Positions 1-7,668 of a DNA stretch of 21,856 nucleotides are shown here, one piece after another (within the stretch, counting starts at the first letter, position 1; the number at the start of each line of letters is the position of its first letter). The DNA comes from Candidatus Sulfotelmatobacter sp. (GTDB lineage Bacteria > Acidobacteriota > Terriglobia > Terriglobales > SbA1), in the NCBI GenBank assembly GCA_030151135.1, contig JASLEQ010000633.1:1-21856 (forward strand), given 5' to 3'. The notes under the pieces are model-generated. The model worked only from the letters and a program-made list of their open reading frames with translations, was not told the DNA's origin and ran no database searches. Both the position numbers and the translations under genes were made by a program.

Positions 1-141
1 CTCGAGCGAGCGCGCTATTTACTGGTCAGCGAATTGGCCATGGCGCGAAATTGCGAGGAATCGAAAATCGAAGAGCTCCTTACGCTCACGCTCGCGAAGT
101 GCAAGCTGCGCTTCCCCGAGGCCAGCGAGTTTCAAGCCTAG
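1..141 (+). CDS. C-terminal end of an unidentified protein (5' truncated)
   Basis: The plus strand is open in frame 1 from the window edge to a TAG at 139-141, giving the last 46 residues of a protein (starts LERARYLLVSELAM, ends ASEFQA). It looks coding: about three quarters of the codons end in G or C, as in the neighbouring genes, and the residues suggest amphipathic helices. The overlapping minus-strand frame (19-201) has only a TTG start, no ribosome-binding site and a less convincing composition. I do not recognise the family. The gene converges on the TonB-like gene that ends at 301. Confidence 0.5.
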   Translation, partial: LERARYLLVSELAMARNCEESKIEELLTLTLAKCKLRFPEASEFQA

Positions 142-188
142 CGAATTCCTGAATTTATCTCCCAATTCGGGTTGGGCTAAACGGCAAT

Positions 189-211
189 GCTGTTTCAGCA
201 AGCCAAACAGC
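189..211. terminator. Weak hairpin between convergent genes
   Basis: A 7-bp perfect inverted repeat (GCTGTTT / AAACAGC, 9-base loop) lies in the 159-base gap between the convergent genes ending at 141 and 301. There is no T-run on either side, so it is at best an imperfect or bidirectional terminator. Nothing else convincing was seen in 142-300. Confidence 0.25.
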
Positions 212-300
212 GATGCAGGAATCGTTCAATCGACCGTGCTTCGTAAACACCGTCGAATGAAGCCAGCGCGAAATCTTAGGTCTCGAAGCCGGAACTTTCT

Positions 301-678
301 TCATTTGTGCGGGTCGAAATTCAGTTTCACTGTGAGCGTCTCGTCGGCCGGCGCAGGTGCATACCTCCAGGACTTCACCGCTTTCATGGTTGACTGCCCC
401 AGAATTGGATTTCCGCCCAGCAACTTGACGTTCTTCACGGATCCGTTGGGCGCGATCTGCACTTCTACGCGCACGACTCCTCCAATGTAGAGCTTCTTAA
501 GAGCGTCGGGATAGTCCGGCTCGACCCTCGTAATCAACTTTCGATCGTTCTCCTGTGCGGAGACGCGCGAGATTCCAACCACTCCGATAAAAAGGCTGCT
601 CATCAACAGCGCGCCCACCGTGAATCGAAACCCGATCTTCTGAGTCAACCGGCGGGGCGCTTGTCCCATATTCGACAT
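301..678 (-). CDS. TonB C-terminal-domain protein (energy-transducer-like)
   Basis: This is a 125-residue protein with one N-terminal membrane or signal segment (about residues 16-38, ending SRVSAQ) and a TonB C-terminal domain: 'VEPDYPDALKKLYIGGVV', 'VQIAPNGSVKNVKLLGG', then the 'SWRYAPA' strand. Such domains act in the periplasm. Full TonB proteins couple ExbB/ExbD energy to outer-membrane receptors, but this one lacks the long Pro-rich linker, and if SRVSAQ is a cleavage site it would be released from the membrane. It may therefore be a TonB-like accessory protein and not a working transducer. I chose ATG at 678 because GGGGGAG lies just upstream; a TTG at 693 and an ATG at 669 are alternatives. 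It follows the PD40 gene by 20 bases and is probably cotranscribed with it. Confidence 0.8.
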   Translation of the reverse strand: MSNMGQAPRRLTQKIGFRFTVGALLMSSLFIGVVGISRVSAQENDRKLITRVEPDYPDALKKLYIGGVVRVEVQIAPNGSVKNVKLLGGNPILGQSTMKAVKSWRYAPAPADETLTVKLNFDPHK

Positions 679-698
679 TGCTCCCCCTTGCAATCCGT

Positions 699-2432
699 TT
701 AAGGCAGTTCCAAGCTCAACTGATAAACCTCTTGCGTGCTGCGGTCCTTTACGAACATGAAGGAACCATCAGCAGTCCGGCCCGTCCAGGGACCCAGCGC
801 CCCCGGATATCGCTCAAGACTTCCCAGCTCAAACACTAGCTCAGCCGCATTCCGGCCGACCTCTACGCGGCGGACTGCTTCTGCGCCGCTGACAAAGTCA
901 TCAAAAAATAAATAGCGGCTGTCGGCGGACCATGTCGGATAGCTGAACGCGCCCGCCGGCTCTTTCAACCACGTTGTCCATTTCTGCGTTTTGAAGTCAA
1001 ACAGCATCATGTCGGTTCCGTTCGGCGACATTGCGGCAATGTAGCGTCCATTCGGGGACCATCGAGGGCTGAACAATCCGTCAGAGCCGGGGATGGTTGT
1101 GATCTCGTGCGTTTTGAAATCGATGATCCGGATCTTCAATCCATTCTGGTCGCGATTGAATTCCCCGAACATCATCCGCTCGCCGTCCGGCGACCAGTTC
1201 GCGTCGATCTGGCTGCTATTCTCTGCCAGCAGTTCATGGCCGTCGCCACCGCTTGATGAGACTAGGGACAGCTTCCACGAACCGCCGGGTTTTACGCTGG
1301 CATAAGCGATCTGCTTACCATCGGGCGACCAGTGCGGCAAAGCGGCGCGTTCAGAATCGCTGGTCAATTGCATGCGTTCCGAACCATCCGCTCGAGCTCG
1401 CCATAAGGTGCCTTCAGGAATCGTGACGTAGGCAATCCAGTTGCCGTCGTTCGAGAAATCGACATCAGTCGCGGACAGGCCCGCGATCAACGGAACAAAT
1501 TGCTTCTTTTTCGCTTCGTACTTCACGACCTCCACGGAGGGCTGAACGCCAATCGCCCAAAGGGTTTTGCTGTCCCGCGCAGGAAACGCATTCCCAAACG
1601 ACATCGGCCCGGCAGTAATTTGTGTAGGAACCGAGTTTGCTTCCTTCTTCGATTCGGGCAGAGCCCAAAGGCTGGTCACGATAAGGTTGGTGCTCGAGAG
1701 AGTTTGGCTCGCCTGGAACACGTAGTACTTGCCATCCGCGGTCCAGCTTCCACAGCACGCTGTTGTCTTCAGCGGCCATTCGGAAAGAAGTGCATGGGCT
1801 TTCTCCCCGTCTTTCCGCACTTCCCAAAGAGAAACTGTATTCTGCTCGGAATCGCTGACGGTGAACCGGATCCTTTTGGCATCGGGCGAAAAACGTGCCG
1901 CAAAAATCGATCCGTTGGCGGTATAGATTTTGTGTACTCCGTTGCCATCCGCGTTCGCGACGAACAGATCGGAATCCTTGGCAAAGACCAACTGCTTCCC
2001 ATCCGCGGACCAACTGGCATCCCTGCCGCCGAGATCGCCAATTCGTGACGGCTTACCGGAGGGGACGGGCAGCGTCCAGAACTCGTTATCGCCGGAGTCC
2101 TTTGAAGTGGATGCGATCAGCAGCTTTGAGTGATCGGCCGATACGTCCAGAGCCTGCAGACTCGAAAAAGGAGTTGGCAGCACTACGCGTCCGGACCCGG
2201 TGAGATCCAGCTTGGCAATCATCCGGTTTGAGCCGGGCAGCTCCGTGACGAACAGGCTGGAGTCATCCGACAGCAGGTTGGTTTTTCGATATCCGTCATT
2301 TGTAACTTGCTTGATCGCGGTGACACGCGGTGTCGGACCGTTCGCGGCGCCTTGTAAGTCATTGCGAAGCGTGCCCGCTATGACAAACATTCCTACGATC
2401 GTAAAAATCGAAAGCGAGATTCTGGTTTTCAT
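699..2432 (-). CDS. Exported PD40/TolB-like beta-propeller protein
   Basis: This 577-residue protein has an N-terminal signal or anchor (residues 1-24, basic MKTR then a hydrophobic stretch). The rest is built from repeats of the WD40-like PD40 type seen in TolB and prolyl oligopeptidase N-domains. Clear units include 'ASWSADGKQLVFA', 'ARFSPDAKRIRF', 'PHWSPDGKQIAYAS', 'ANWSPDGERMMF' and 'PRWSPNGRYIAAMS'. In Acidobacteriota these propellers are often fused to a winged-helix regulator or a Ser/Thr kinase; here the propeller stands alone behind a signal sequence. No catalytic domain follows it, so a binding or scaffold role outside the cytoplasm is likely. The start ATG is preceded by GGGAA. A TonB-like gene follows in the same direction. 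Confidence 0.85.
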   Translation of the reverse strand: MKTRISLSIFTIVGMFVIAGTLRNDLQGAANGPTPRVTAIKQVTNDGYRKTNLLSDDSSLFVTELPGSNRMIAKLDLTGSGRVVLPTPFSSLQALDVSADHSKLLIASTSKDSGDNEFWTLPVPSGKPSRIGDLGGRDASWSADGKQLVFAKDSDLFVANADGNGVHKIYTANGSIFAARFSPDAKRIRFTVSDSEQNTVSLWEVRKDGEKAHALLSEWPLKTTACCGSWTADGKYYVFQASQTLSSTNLIVTSLWALPESKKEANSVPTQITAGPMSFGNAFPARDSKTLWAIGVQPSVEVVKYEAKKKQFVPLIAGLSATDVDFSNDGNWIAYVTIPEGTLWRARADGSERMQLTSDSERAALPHWSPDGKQIAYASVKPGGSWKLSLVSSSGGDGHELLAENSSQIDANWSPDGERMMFGEFNRDQNGLKIRIIDFKTHEITTIPGSDGLFSPRWSPNGRYIAAMSPNGTDMMLFDFKTQKWTTWLKEPAGAFSYPTWSADSRYLFFDDFVSGAEAVRRVEVGRNAAELVFELGSLERYPGALGPWTGRTADGSFMFVKDRSTQEVYQLSLELP

Positions 2433-2463
2433 GTTGGTTCCCGCACTTGCGCCTTCAGGGGAG

Positions 2464-2503
2464 TACTGCCTAGATGGTAGGACCAGCTGATTCAGTGGCA
2501 GTA
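2464..2503. promoter_or_regulatory. 7-bp inverted repeat upstream of the PD40 gene
   Basis: TACTGCC (2464-2470) and GGCAGTA (2497-2503) form a perfect inverted repeat with 26 bases between the arms, 32 bases upstream of the PD40 gene start. It could be an operator or a leader stem. No clear -35/-10 pair was recognised. The role is inference only. Confidence 0.25.
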
Positions 2504-2515
2504 TCGAAAATCACC

Positions 2516-2543
2516 GCCCGTGATTACGGCAGTAATCACGGGC
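2516..2543 (-). terminator. Perfect 12-bp hairpin, probable terminator of the YXWGXW gene
   Basis: GCCCGTGATTAC and GTAATCACGGGC pair perfectly around a 4-base loop (GGCA on the plus strand). The hairpin begins 42 bases after the stop codon of the minus-strand gene at 2586-3662. On the minus strand the stem is followed by GGTGATTTTCG, a short T-tract. Its position before the next minus-strand gene fits a terminator. Confidence 0.6.
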
Positions 2544-2585
2544 TGGCTCGGTAGGATAGAGGAAGGGTTCGCCCTGCGCGGAGGT

Positions 2586-3662
2586 TTATCCCCGCCGCGG
2601 AGGGGCTTGCCTGGCCTGGATGCGTTGCTGCTGTTGCGCATGTCTTTGCTGGAGTTGCTGCGTCTGCTGTTGATGCCGCTGCTCCAATTGCTGCTTCTGG
2701 CTTTGACCCGCATTCCGGCGCTCCAGCTTCTGGTGTTCCTGGTCTTGCTTCTGCTGGAGCTTCTGCCTGTCTTTTTCCTGCTTGGCGTAAAGTTTTTCCT
2801 GCTGTTGCTGATATTTCTTGTCCTGATTTGAGTTGTTCGCAGGCCGTTGAATCGGAGGCAAATCGTTAGGATGTACGGGTGAACGTGAAGCCGCGTTTTG
2901 CTGTTGCGGCCCACCGTGCCCACGATTTGCCGGCGGGTTATAAGAACCTCCGGCTTCTTTTGCGGGGACAGCCGCACGAAAGTCGTTCGGACGATCGGTA
3001 GCGGCAACGGGCGGTTTTCCGTGGTTCGACGCAGCGCGCAATTCCGGGTTCGAGCGGGCCTGCTGATAGTGTTGCGTCTGCGCCGAAACCGGCGGCAGGT
3101 GACGGTCTCGCGCCGCAGCTTCCTCTTCTGGACGCGGGCGCGCAGCAATACCTCCCGGGCCGCCGTTATAGCTGACGCGGTTTTCCGTTACGTGAACATT
3201 TTCGTTATAGACGTTGTGAATGTTCACGACGTTCACGTTCGTAACGGAGCGATTGTAGTAGAAGTGGTCATTCTCCCAACGTCCTCCCACGAAGCCCACC
3301 CCGAAATATCCGAAGCCATAGTTGATGCCGCCATAGAATCCGACATGCGGTCCCCACCAGCCCTCGTGAAATATATAGGCACCACCCTCCCATCCCCAGT
3401 ACGGGGGTGTCCAAAAGAATCCGGGCTCGGGAGCGAGCACCCATGTGCCCGGAACCCAGTAGTAGTCTTCATAATCTGCATCCCACGCCCAATATCCCGG
3501 AGTCCACAGATAACCATCGCCTGGACAAATGGGCTGATCGTAGACCGGAAGTGCCGGCGGGCCGAATGAAACTGATATTCGTACCTGCCCGAATGAAGGA
3601 ATCGCGAAAACAAGCAGCGCTATCGCGAACAGAAAACTCCTTAGAGAAGGAACCTGACGCAT
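2586..3662 (-). CDS. Secreted YXWGXW-repeat protein with Gln/Lys-rich C-terminal region
   Basis: This 358-residue protein has a clear signal peptide (residues 1-26, ending IPSFGQ). An aromatic region (about 45-125) follows with repeated W-x-P-G-Y-W and W-V-P-G-T-W type motifs ('YLWTPGYWAWDAD', 'YYWVPGTWVLAPEPG', 'FFWTPPYWGW'), characteristic of the YXWGXW/BcpO-related family. The middle is Asn/Val-rich ('VTNVNVVNIHNVYNENV'). The last 80 residues are almost only Gln, Lys, Glu, Arg and Ala and should form a long charged helix or coiled coil. The family is common in soil Proteobacteria and Acidobacteriota and has no firm function. ATG at 3662 has a strong AGGAGG eight bases upstream. A 12-bp hairpin follows the gene. 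Confidence 0.85.
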   Translation of the reverse strand: MRQVPSLRSFLFAIALLVFAIPSFGQVRISVSFGPPALPVYDQPICPGDGYLWTPGYWAWDADYEDYYWVPGTWVLAPEPGFFWTPPYWGWEGGAYIFHEGWWGPHVGFYGGINYGFGYFGVGFVGGRWENDHFYYNRSVTNVNVVNIHNVYNENVHVTENRVSYNGGPGGIAARPRPEEEAAARDRHLPPVSAQTQHYQQARSNPELRAASNHGKPPVAATDRPNDFRAAVPAKEAGGSYNPPANRGHGGPQQQNAASRSPVHPNDLPPIQRPANNSNQDKKYQQQQEKLYAKQEKDRQKLQQKQDQEHQKLERRNAGQSQKQQLEQRHQQQTQQLQQRHAQQQQRIQARQAPPRRG

Positions 3663-3796
3663 GCAACTTCCTCCTGCGAGTCAATTACCCCGTTACCCTA
3701 ACCGCTTGAATCTTTGCGGCTTCAGATGCAACGATCCGGAGAAAAGGTTGAAGAGATTATTTCTCGTCAATGGCCATTTCAATCATTCTAAGGATT

Positions 3797-5056
3797 TTAA
3801 GCGCTGCAGGATCGCGCTCTTTCCAATAGCAGATTTCTTTCCTTGGAATTTCGAGAGAGCGAGGCGGCCCTTTCAAATTCCACCCGCGCTTCTGCAGTTC
3901 GACCGAGCTTTTTCAAGAAATCACCGCGGACACTTGGCAGCAAGTGATAACCACGGAGGGCAGGGTCATCTTTGATCGCATCGATCAGTTCCAGGCCCGC
4001 CGAAGCTCCCTTCGCCATTGAAACGGCGACGGCGCGATTTAACTCAATCACCGGCGAAGGTTGGATGGCTGCGAGCTCTTGATATAAATCAGCAATCCTG
4101 CCCCAATCCGTTTCCTGGGCGGTGAATGCTCTCGCATGGCACGCCGCGATAGCGGCCTGGATTACATAAGGTCCACGGGGCGTGTGCAGTTTCTCCGCTC
4201 TGGCTAAGGCCACCAATCCGCGTTCAATGAGCAGGCGATCCCACTTCGAACGATCCTGCTCGAGGAGCAGAATCGGATCTCCCGCCGCATTCACTCGCGC
4301 CTTTGAGCGCGAACCTTGGATTTCCATGAGCGCAACCAGTCCATGCGCTTCCGCCTCATTCGGGACCAGTCCGACGAGGGTTCGTCCCAAGCGCATTGCT
4401 TCTTCACACAGAGTTGGACGCATCCAGTCGTCCCCGGCGGTCGCAGAATATCCTTCGTTGAAGATTAAATAGAGGACTTGAAGAACGGAAGACAAACGCG
4501 CGGAGAATTCCACGCCGCGCGGCACCTCGAAGGGAGCGTGCGAGTCGGAGAGCGTTTTTTTTGCGCGGACGACCCGCTGCGCCATGGTCGCTTCTGAAAC
4601 AAGGTAGGCGTGTGCGATCTCGTCGGTGCTGAGTCCCCCCAGCAGGCGCAATGTGAGCGCAACCTGGGCCTCTGTCGACAGCACCGGATGACACGCGATG
4701 AATACCAGGCGCAGCATGTCGTCACCGATGTTGTCGTCCATGGCAGCAGCAAGATTGGGCACTTGCATTTCGCGCTCGGCCATTTCGCGGCCAAGCATTT
4801 CATGCTTTTCATCGATGAGGGAGCCGCGCCGGAGGAAATCGATAGCTCGATGTTTCGCCGTAGCCATGAGCCATGCGCCGGGATTTTCAGGAATGCCCGA
4901 TTCGGGCCACTTTTCCAGTGCGACCACCAAAGCGTCTTGCGCAAGTTCTTCCGCGATACCGACATCTCGTACGATGCGAGTCAGCCCGGCAATCAAGCGG
5001 GCCGACTCGATCTTCCAAACGGCTTCGATGGCGAGATGTGTTTCGGTAGCTCCCAC
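3797..5056 (-). CDS. ECF42-type RNA polymerase sigma factor with C-terminal TPR-like extension
   Basis: This 419-residue protein has a sigma-70 region 2 (about residues 10-78, 'RDVGIAEELAQDALVVALEKWP', 'AWLMATAKHRAIDFLRR') and region 4 ('LRLLGGLSTDEIAHAYLVSEATMAQR'). A long C-terminal extension follows (from about 185, 'YLIFNEGYSATAGDDWMRPTLCEEAMRLGR', then TPR-like helices with 'ELNRAVAVSMAKG' and 'GRTAEARVEFERA'). This layout and length match the ECF42 group, which is typically linked to YCII/DGPF proteins and not to an anti-sigma factor; the extension is thought to control activity. Two YCII genes lie directly upstream, the nearer one only 14 bases away. The start is GTG with a weak ribosome-binding site, so coupling to the upstream gene is likely. 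No anti-sigma gene was seen. Confidence 0.93.
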   Translation of the reverse strand: MGATETHLAIEAVWKIESARLIAGLTRIVRDVGIAEELAQDALVVALEKWPESGIPENPGAWLMATAKHRAIDFLRRGSLIDEKHEMLGREMAEREMQVPNLAAAMDDNIGDDMLRLVFIACHPVLSTEAQVALTLRLLGGLSTDEIAHAYLVSEATMAQRVVRAKKTLSDSHAPFEVPRGVEFSARLSSVLQVLYLIFNEGYSATAGDDWMRPTLCEEAMRLGRTLVGLVPNEAEAHGLVALMEIQGSRSKARVNAAGDPILLLEQDRSKWDRLLIERGLVALARAEKLHTPRGPYVIQAAIAACHARAFTAQETDWGRIADLYQELAAIQPSPVIELNRAVAVSMAKGASAGLELIDAIKDDPALRGYHLLPSVRGDFLKKLGRTAEARVEFERAASLSRNSKERNLLLERARSCSA

Positions 5057-5070
5057 TGCTACCGATCACA

Positions 5071-5463
5071 TCATTTCCAGGCTTGTAGCGCAACCTCGGC
5101 GACATGGTTTGTGCAAGGCGCATCTGCACCTTGTTCGTAGATTTGGCGAATCTCGCATTCGCCTTCGCCCGCCACCATGAGGAAGTCCTTTGCTAACTGG
5201 ATCGCCTCCGCCTTGGAGTTAGCCCTCAGAATGGCGAAGCCGCCGACAACTTCCTTGGCTTCGCTAAACGGACCGTCCGTCACGCTGATGTTTTCGCCGG
5301 ACCGCCGGACTCTTGCTCCTAGAGCAGTTGGCAGGCAGCCTTCCGTTGCCAGCAGCCAACCTTCCTTGAAACCTTGCTCGACCAGCTTGCCCATCCGTTC
5401 CATGTCTTGTTGCGACGGAGGGCTATTGCGCTCAACGTTTTTGTAAATGCTCAGGAATTTCAT
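5071..5463 (-). CDS. YCII/DGPF-domain protein
   Basis: This 130-residue protein of the YCII-related family begins 'MKFLSIYKNVERNSP' and has the conserved DGPF block ('VTDGPFSEAKEVVGGFAIL'). ATG at 5463 is chosen because AAGGAG lies seven bases upstream and the family starts at this strand. An ATG 66 bases upstream (5529) is in frame but adds an unrelated tail. YCII proteins are small ferredoxin-like-fold proteins whose catalytic role is mostly unproven. Their strict linkage to ECF42 sigma factors suggests a role in sensing or in the response. The gene has its own ECF42-like promoter (5548-5574) and is followed after 14 bases by the sigma factor. Confidence 0.92.
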   Translation of the reverse strand: MKFLSIYKNVERNSPPSQQDMERMGKLVEQGFKEGWLLATEGCLPTALGARVRRSGENISVTDGPFSEAKEVVGGFAILRANSKAEAIQLAKDFLMVAGEGECEIRQIYEQGADAPCTNHVAEVALQAWK

Positions 5464-5547
5464 CGGAATTCTCCTTTTGATTTTGGTCCATATATTTCGG
5501 CCGAACCGCCCCGCTGGCATCTCGTTCATTCCGGCCTCTGTGGATAC

Positions 5548-5574
5548 GTCGAACCATCAACGACAATTTCGACA
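5548..5574 (-). promoter_or_regulatory. ECF42-like promoter of the second YCII gene and sigma factor
   Basis: On the minus strand TGTCGA (5574-5569) is followed after exactly 17 bases by CGAC (5551-5548), continuing GTAT. This agrees with the ECF42 target motif as I recall it (TGTCGA at -35, CGA/TC at -10). The same core with the same spacing stands upstream of the other YCII gene. It lies about 85 bases upstream of the chosen start at 5463. Confidence 0.75.
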
Positions 5575-5645
5575 ACTTTTTTGATTTTTTTATTGCCGCC
5601 GGTGACGGACGTAAACTTTCAACCTGCAGTCCGGAAGTGTCGGCC

Positions 5646-6077
5646 TCAAGCCGGATGTTTACGCTCGATCTGCTCACGCAAACGCTGCTCCCGGTCCTTC
5701 GCCTCTGGAGTGAGATTCTCTCCGAAATCCGCGGCCTCAAAGAAAGGACGGATCTCCACTTCCGATTCACCGGGCATCGGGTTTGGACAACGCTTGAGCC
5801 ATTCGACGGCCTCTTCCATTGACCGTACCTGCCAGATCCAGTACCCGGCAATTAGTTCCTTCGTCTCTGCGAAGGGACCGTCAATGATCGTTCGCTTATT
5901 TCCAGAAAACCGGACCCTTTTTCCGGCGGAAGATGGTTTCAATCCATCGCCGGCCAGCATAATGCCGGCTTTCACCAGTTCCTCGTTGTACTTTCCCATT
6001 GCCTCGATAAGTTCTTTGCTCGGAAGAACTCCAGCTTCCGAATCTTTAGTAGCCTTTACGATCACCATCACTCGCAT
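5646..6077 (-). CDS. YCII/DGPF-domain protein, first gene of the ECF42 operon
   Basis: This 143-residue YCII-family protein begins 'MRVMVIVKATKDSEAG' and has the DGPF block 'TIIDGPFAETKELIAGYWIW'. A charged C-terminal helix ('TPEAKDREQRLREQIERK') extends past the domain. AGGAG lies eight bases before the ATG. It is the first gene of the sigma-factor cluster and has an ECF42-like promoter 60-90 bases upstream. It differs clearly in sequence from the second YCII gene, so the pair is an old duplication or separate recruitment. About 180 bases separate it from that gene, and the gap contains the second promoter. Confidence 0.92.
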   Translation of the reverse strand: MRVMVIVKATKDSEAGVLPSKELIEAMGKYNEELVKAGIMLAGDGLKPSSAGKRVRFSGNKRTIIDGPFAETKELIAGYWIWQVRSMEEAVEWLKRCPNPMPGESEVEIRPFFEAADFGENLTPEAKDREQRLREQIERKHPA

Positions 6078-6138
6078 TGATGTTTCTCCTGATTTGTCGA
6101 TAGAAGCGCCCTTATCCTGAGTGCCGCTTCCTATATAC

Positions 6139-6165
6139 GTCGGACGAGGCTTCAGGAATTCGACA
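6139..6165 (-). promoter_or_regulatory. ECF42-like promoter of the first YCII gene
   Basis: On the minus strand TGTCGA (6165-6160) is followed after 17 bases by CGAC (6142-6139), which continues GTAT, as at 5548-5574. The predicted start of transcription is about 55 bases upstream of the YCII start codon. The spacers share little sequence, so the match is confined to the two promoter elements. Confidence 0.75.
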
Positions 6166-6258
6166 CATTTTGAAAGAAAATGGCAACACGTGCCGCTGCT
6201 AGCATGGTCGGGAGGCTGCCACCGCCGACCGCCAGAAGCCGGAAAGCGAAGCCGGGGT

Positions 6259-6264
6259 TATAAT
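6259..6264 (+). promoter_or_regulatory. Consensus -10 box upstream of greA
   Basis: A perfect TATAAT lies 50 bases before the greA start codon. No good -35 hexamer stands 16-18 bases upstream (AAGCCG at 17), and there is no TGn extension. The match is suggestive, and the position is sensible for a greA promoter with a leader of about 45 bases. Confidence 0.4.
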
Positions 6265-6314
6265 GACGGAAGCCTTGCCGTAATCCGGCCGATCCGTAAC
6301 CTGGCTGAAATCAG

Positions 6315-6812
6315 ATGACAGACGCGATTAAGAGAAAATTGCAGGAAGAGATCAACGCGCTTGAACACGAGTTGATCCATGAACTTCCCAAAGAAATCAA
6401 GAAGGCGGCAGCGCTTGGCGATCTCAGCGAAAATGCCGAGTATCACATGGCCAAGCAGCGCCAGGAATTTGTGAAGGCGCGCGTCCGCCAACTCGGCAAA
6501 CGGCTCGCGGACTTGTCGATGGTCAACATGAACAACATCCCCAAGGATAAGGTTGGCCTCGGATCCACGGTCAAGGTTTACGATAATACGAAGGGCGAGG
6601 AAGTTGAATACAAGCTCGTTACCAGTGAAGAATCCGATGTCGCTGCCGGAAAGATTTCCACTACCAGCCCGATTGGCCGCGCACTCCTCAACAAGAAAGT
6701 GGGGGATGAAGCCACCGTCGTAACGCCCAATGGCAAACGGGAGTTGGAGATTCTCAGCCTCATTACGATCCACGAAGATAGTGGGGAAGGACCGAAAGAG
6801 GCGCAGGCGTAA
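6315..6812 (+). CDS. greA: Transcription elongation factor GreA/GreB family
   Basis: This 165-residue protein has the Gre layout: an N-terminal antiparallel coiled coil (residues 1-75) and a C-terminal FKBP-like domain (about 85-155). The coiled-coil tip carries the acidic motif 'GDLSENAEYHMAKQRQ', matching the GreA tip that enters the polymerase secondary channel and stimulates cleavage of backtracked RNA. The C-terminal domain has 'VGLGSTVKVYD', 'ISTTSPIGRALLNKKVGDEATV' and 'ELEILSL'. The length is close to the usual 158 residues. The ribosome-binding site is weak. GreA is favoured over GreB by the tip sequence, though some Acidobacteriota carry several Gre paralogues. Confidence 0.92.
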   Translation: MTDAIKRKLQEEINALEHELIHELPKEIKKAAALGDLSENAEYHMAKQRQEFVKARVRQLGKRLADLSMVNMNNIPKDKVGLGSTVKVYDNTKGEEVEYKLVTSEESDVAAGKISTTSPIGRALLNKKVGDEATVVTPNGKRELEILSLITIHEDSGEGPKEAQA

Positions 6813-6921
6813 GCAGCACCAGGCGCATGGACCAAAGACGAAAAGTTTCACGAGCTAATGCTGATTGTCGAATTTCGCCCCGCCCCTCTGTCTGTTTCGT
6901 AGCTAAAGTGAGGCTTCACCT

Positions 6922-7563
6922 ATGACAGCCTCTTGGACCTCCGCCTTTGGACGCGCTTGCGGAGTTCTTCTCGATACGATCGTCCGCTGGCTCGCGCTCT
7001 CCCGCATCAATCCGAATGTCCTTACCTTCATGGGATTGCTGGTCAATACCTGGGCCGCATTTCTGTTCGGGGTGGCCAACGCCTCAAATCAAAAAAGGAT
7101 GTTTATCTACGCCGGGCTCGTGATCATCTTTTCCGGCTTCTTCGATCTAGTCGATGGACAGGTCGCTCGCGCGACCAACCGCGTAACCCGTTTTGGCGCC
7201 TTCTTCGATTCGGTCGTCGACCGCTATTCCGATGCCAGCCAGTTTCTCGGCCTACTGGTTTTCTACTCTCGGGGTGGTCGGTATACGTACGTCGTGCTGA
7301 GCGCTTTCGTCATGATCAGCGCCATCATGGTCAGCTACACACGAGCGCGCGCAGAATCGCTGATCGGTTCCTGCCGCGTTGGGTTTATGGAACGTCCCGA
7401 ACGCCTGGTGCTCGTAATTCTGGGCGCATTATTTAATCGCATGGCCCCCGTCTTGTGGCTCATTGCGGCGCTCAGTACCATCACCGTAATTCACCGCATG
7501 CGCTACACATGGACCAGAACGCAAGATCCGCCGATGAGCCTGAAGTCCGGCCAAGCCGCCTGA
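6922..7563 (+). CDS. CDP-alcohol phosphatidyltransferase family membrane protein
   Basis: This 213-residue integral membrane enzyme transfers a phosphatidyl group from CDP-diacylglycerol to an alcohol in phospholipid synthesis. The full family signature is present: D75, D78-G79, A82-R83, G92, D96 and D100 within 'FFDLVDGQVARATNRV' and 'FGAFFDSVVD'. These Asp residues bind the metal ions and CDP. Hydrophobic helices surround it (about 31-50, 60-76, 104-118, 127-145, 165-185). The later 'GFMERPERLVLVILG' segment resembles phosphatidylinositol-phosphate-type synthases more than PgsA or PssA, but the alcohol acceptor cannot be fixed from this alone. It follows greA by about 110 bases. A GTGAGG stands eight bases before the ATG. 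Confidence 0.88.
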   Translation: MTASWTSAFGRACGVLLDTIVRWLALSRINPNVLTFMGLLVNTWAAFLFGVANASNQKRMFIYAGLVIIFSGFFDLVDGQVARATNRVTRFGAFFDSVVDRYSDASQFLGLLVFYSRGGRYTYVVLSAFVMISAIMVSYTRARAESLIGSCRVGFMERPERLVLVILGALFNRMAPVLWLIAALSTITVIHRMRYTWTRTQDPPMSLKSGQAA

Positions 7564-7668
7564 TGAGCCTCGCTACGTTATAACTCCTAGATTATTCACC
7601 TTTCAAAATTGGTTCTTTTGCTGTATTCCGAGTTCCCCCTATTTCTTTTTAACTAGCTTCTGTAAGCA

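Noticed and set aside
19..201. Minus-strand frame of 60 residues at the left edge
   Set aside because: It has only a TTG start and no ribosome-binding site, and it overlaps a plus-strand frame (1-141) whose codon use fits a real gene better.
1465..2048. Frames of 182 residues on both strands inside the PD40 gene
   Set aside because: Both overlap a gene with clear repeat motifs and show no domain; they are off-frame readings.
2492..3148. Minus-strand frame of 218 residues, Arg/Ser-rich
   Set aside because: It is a shadow of the YXWGXW gene in another frame; the composition is typical of an off-frame reading and it runs through the terminator hairpin.
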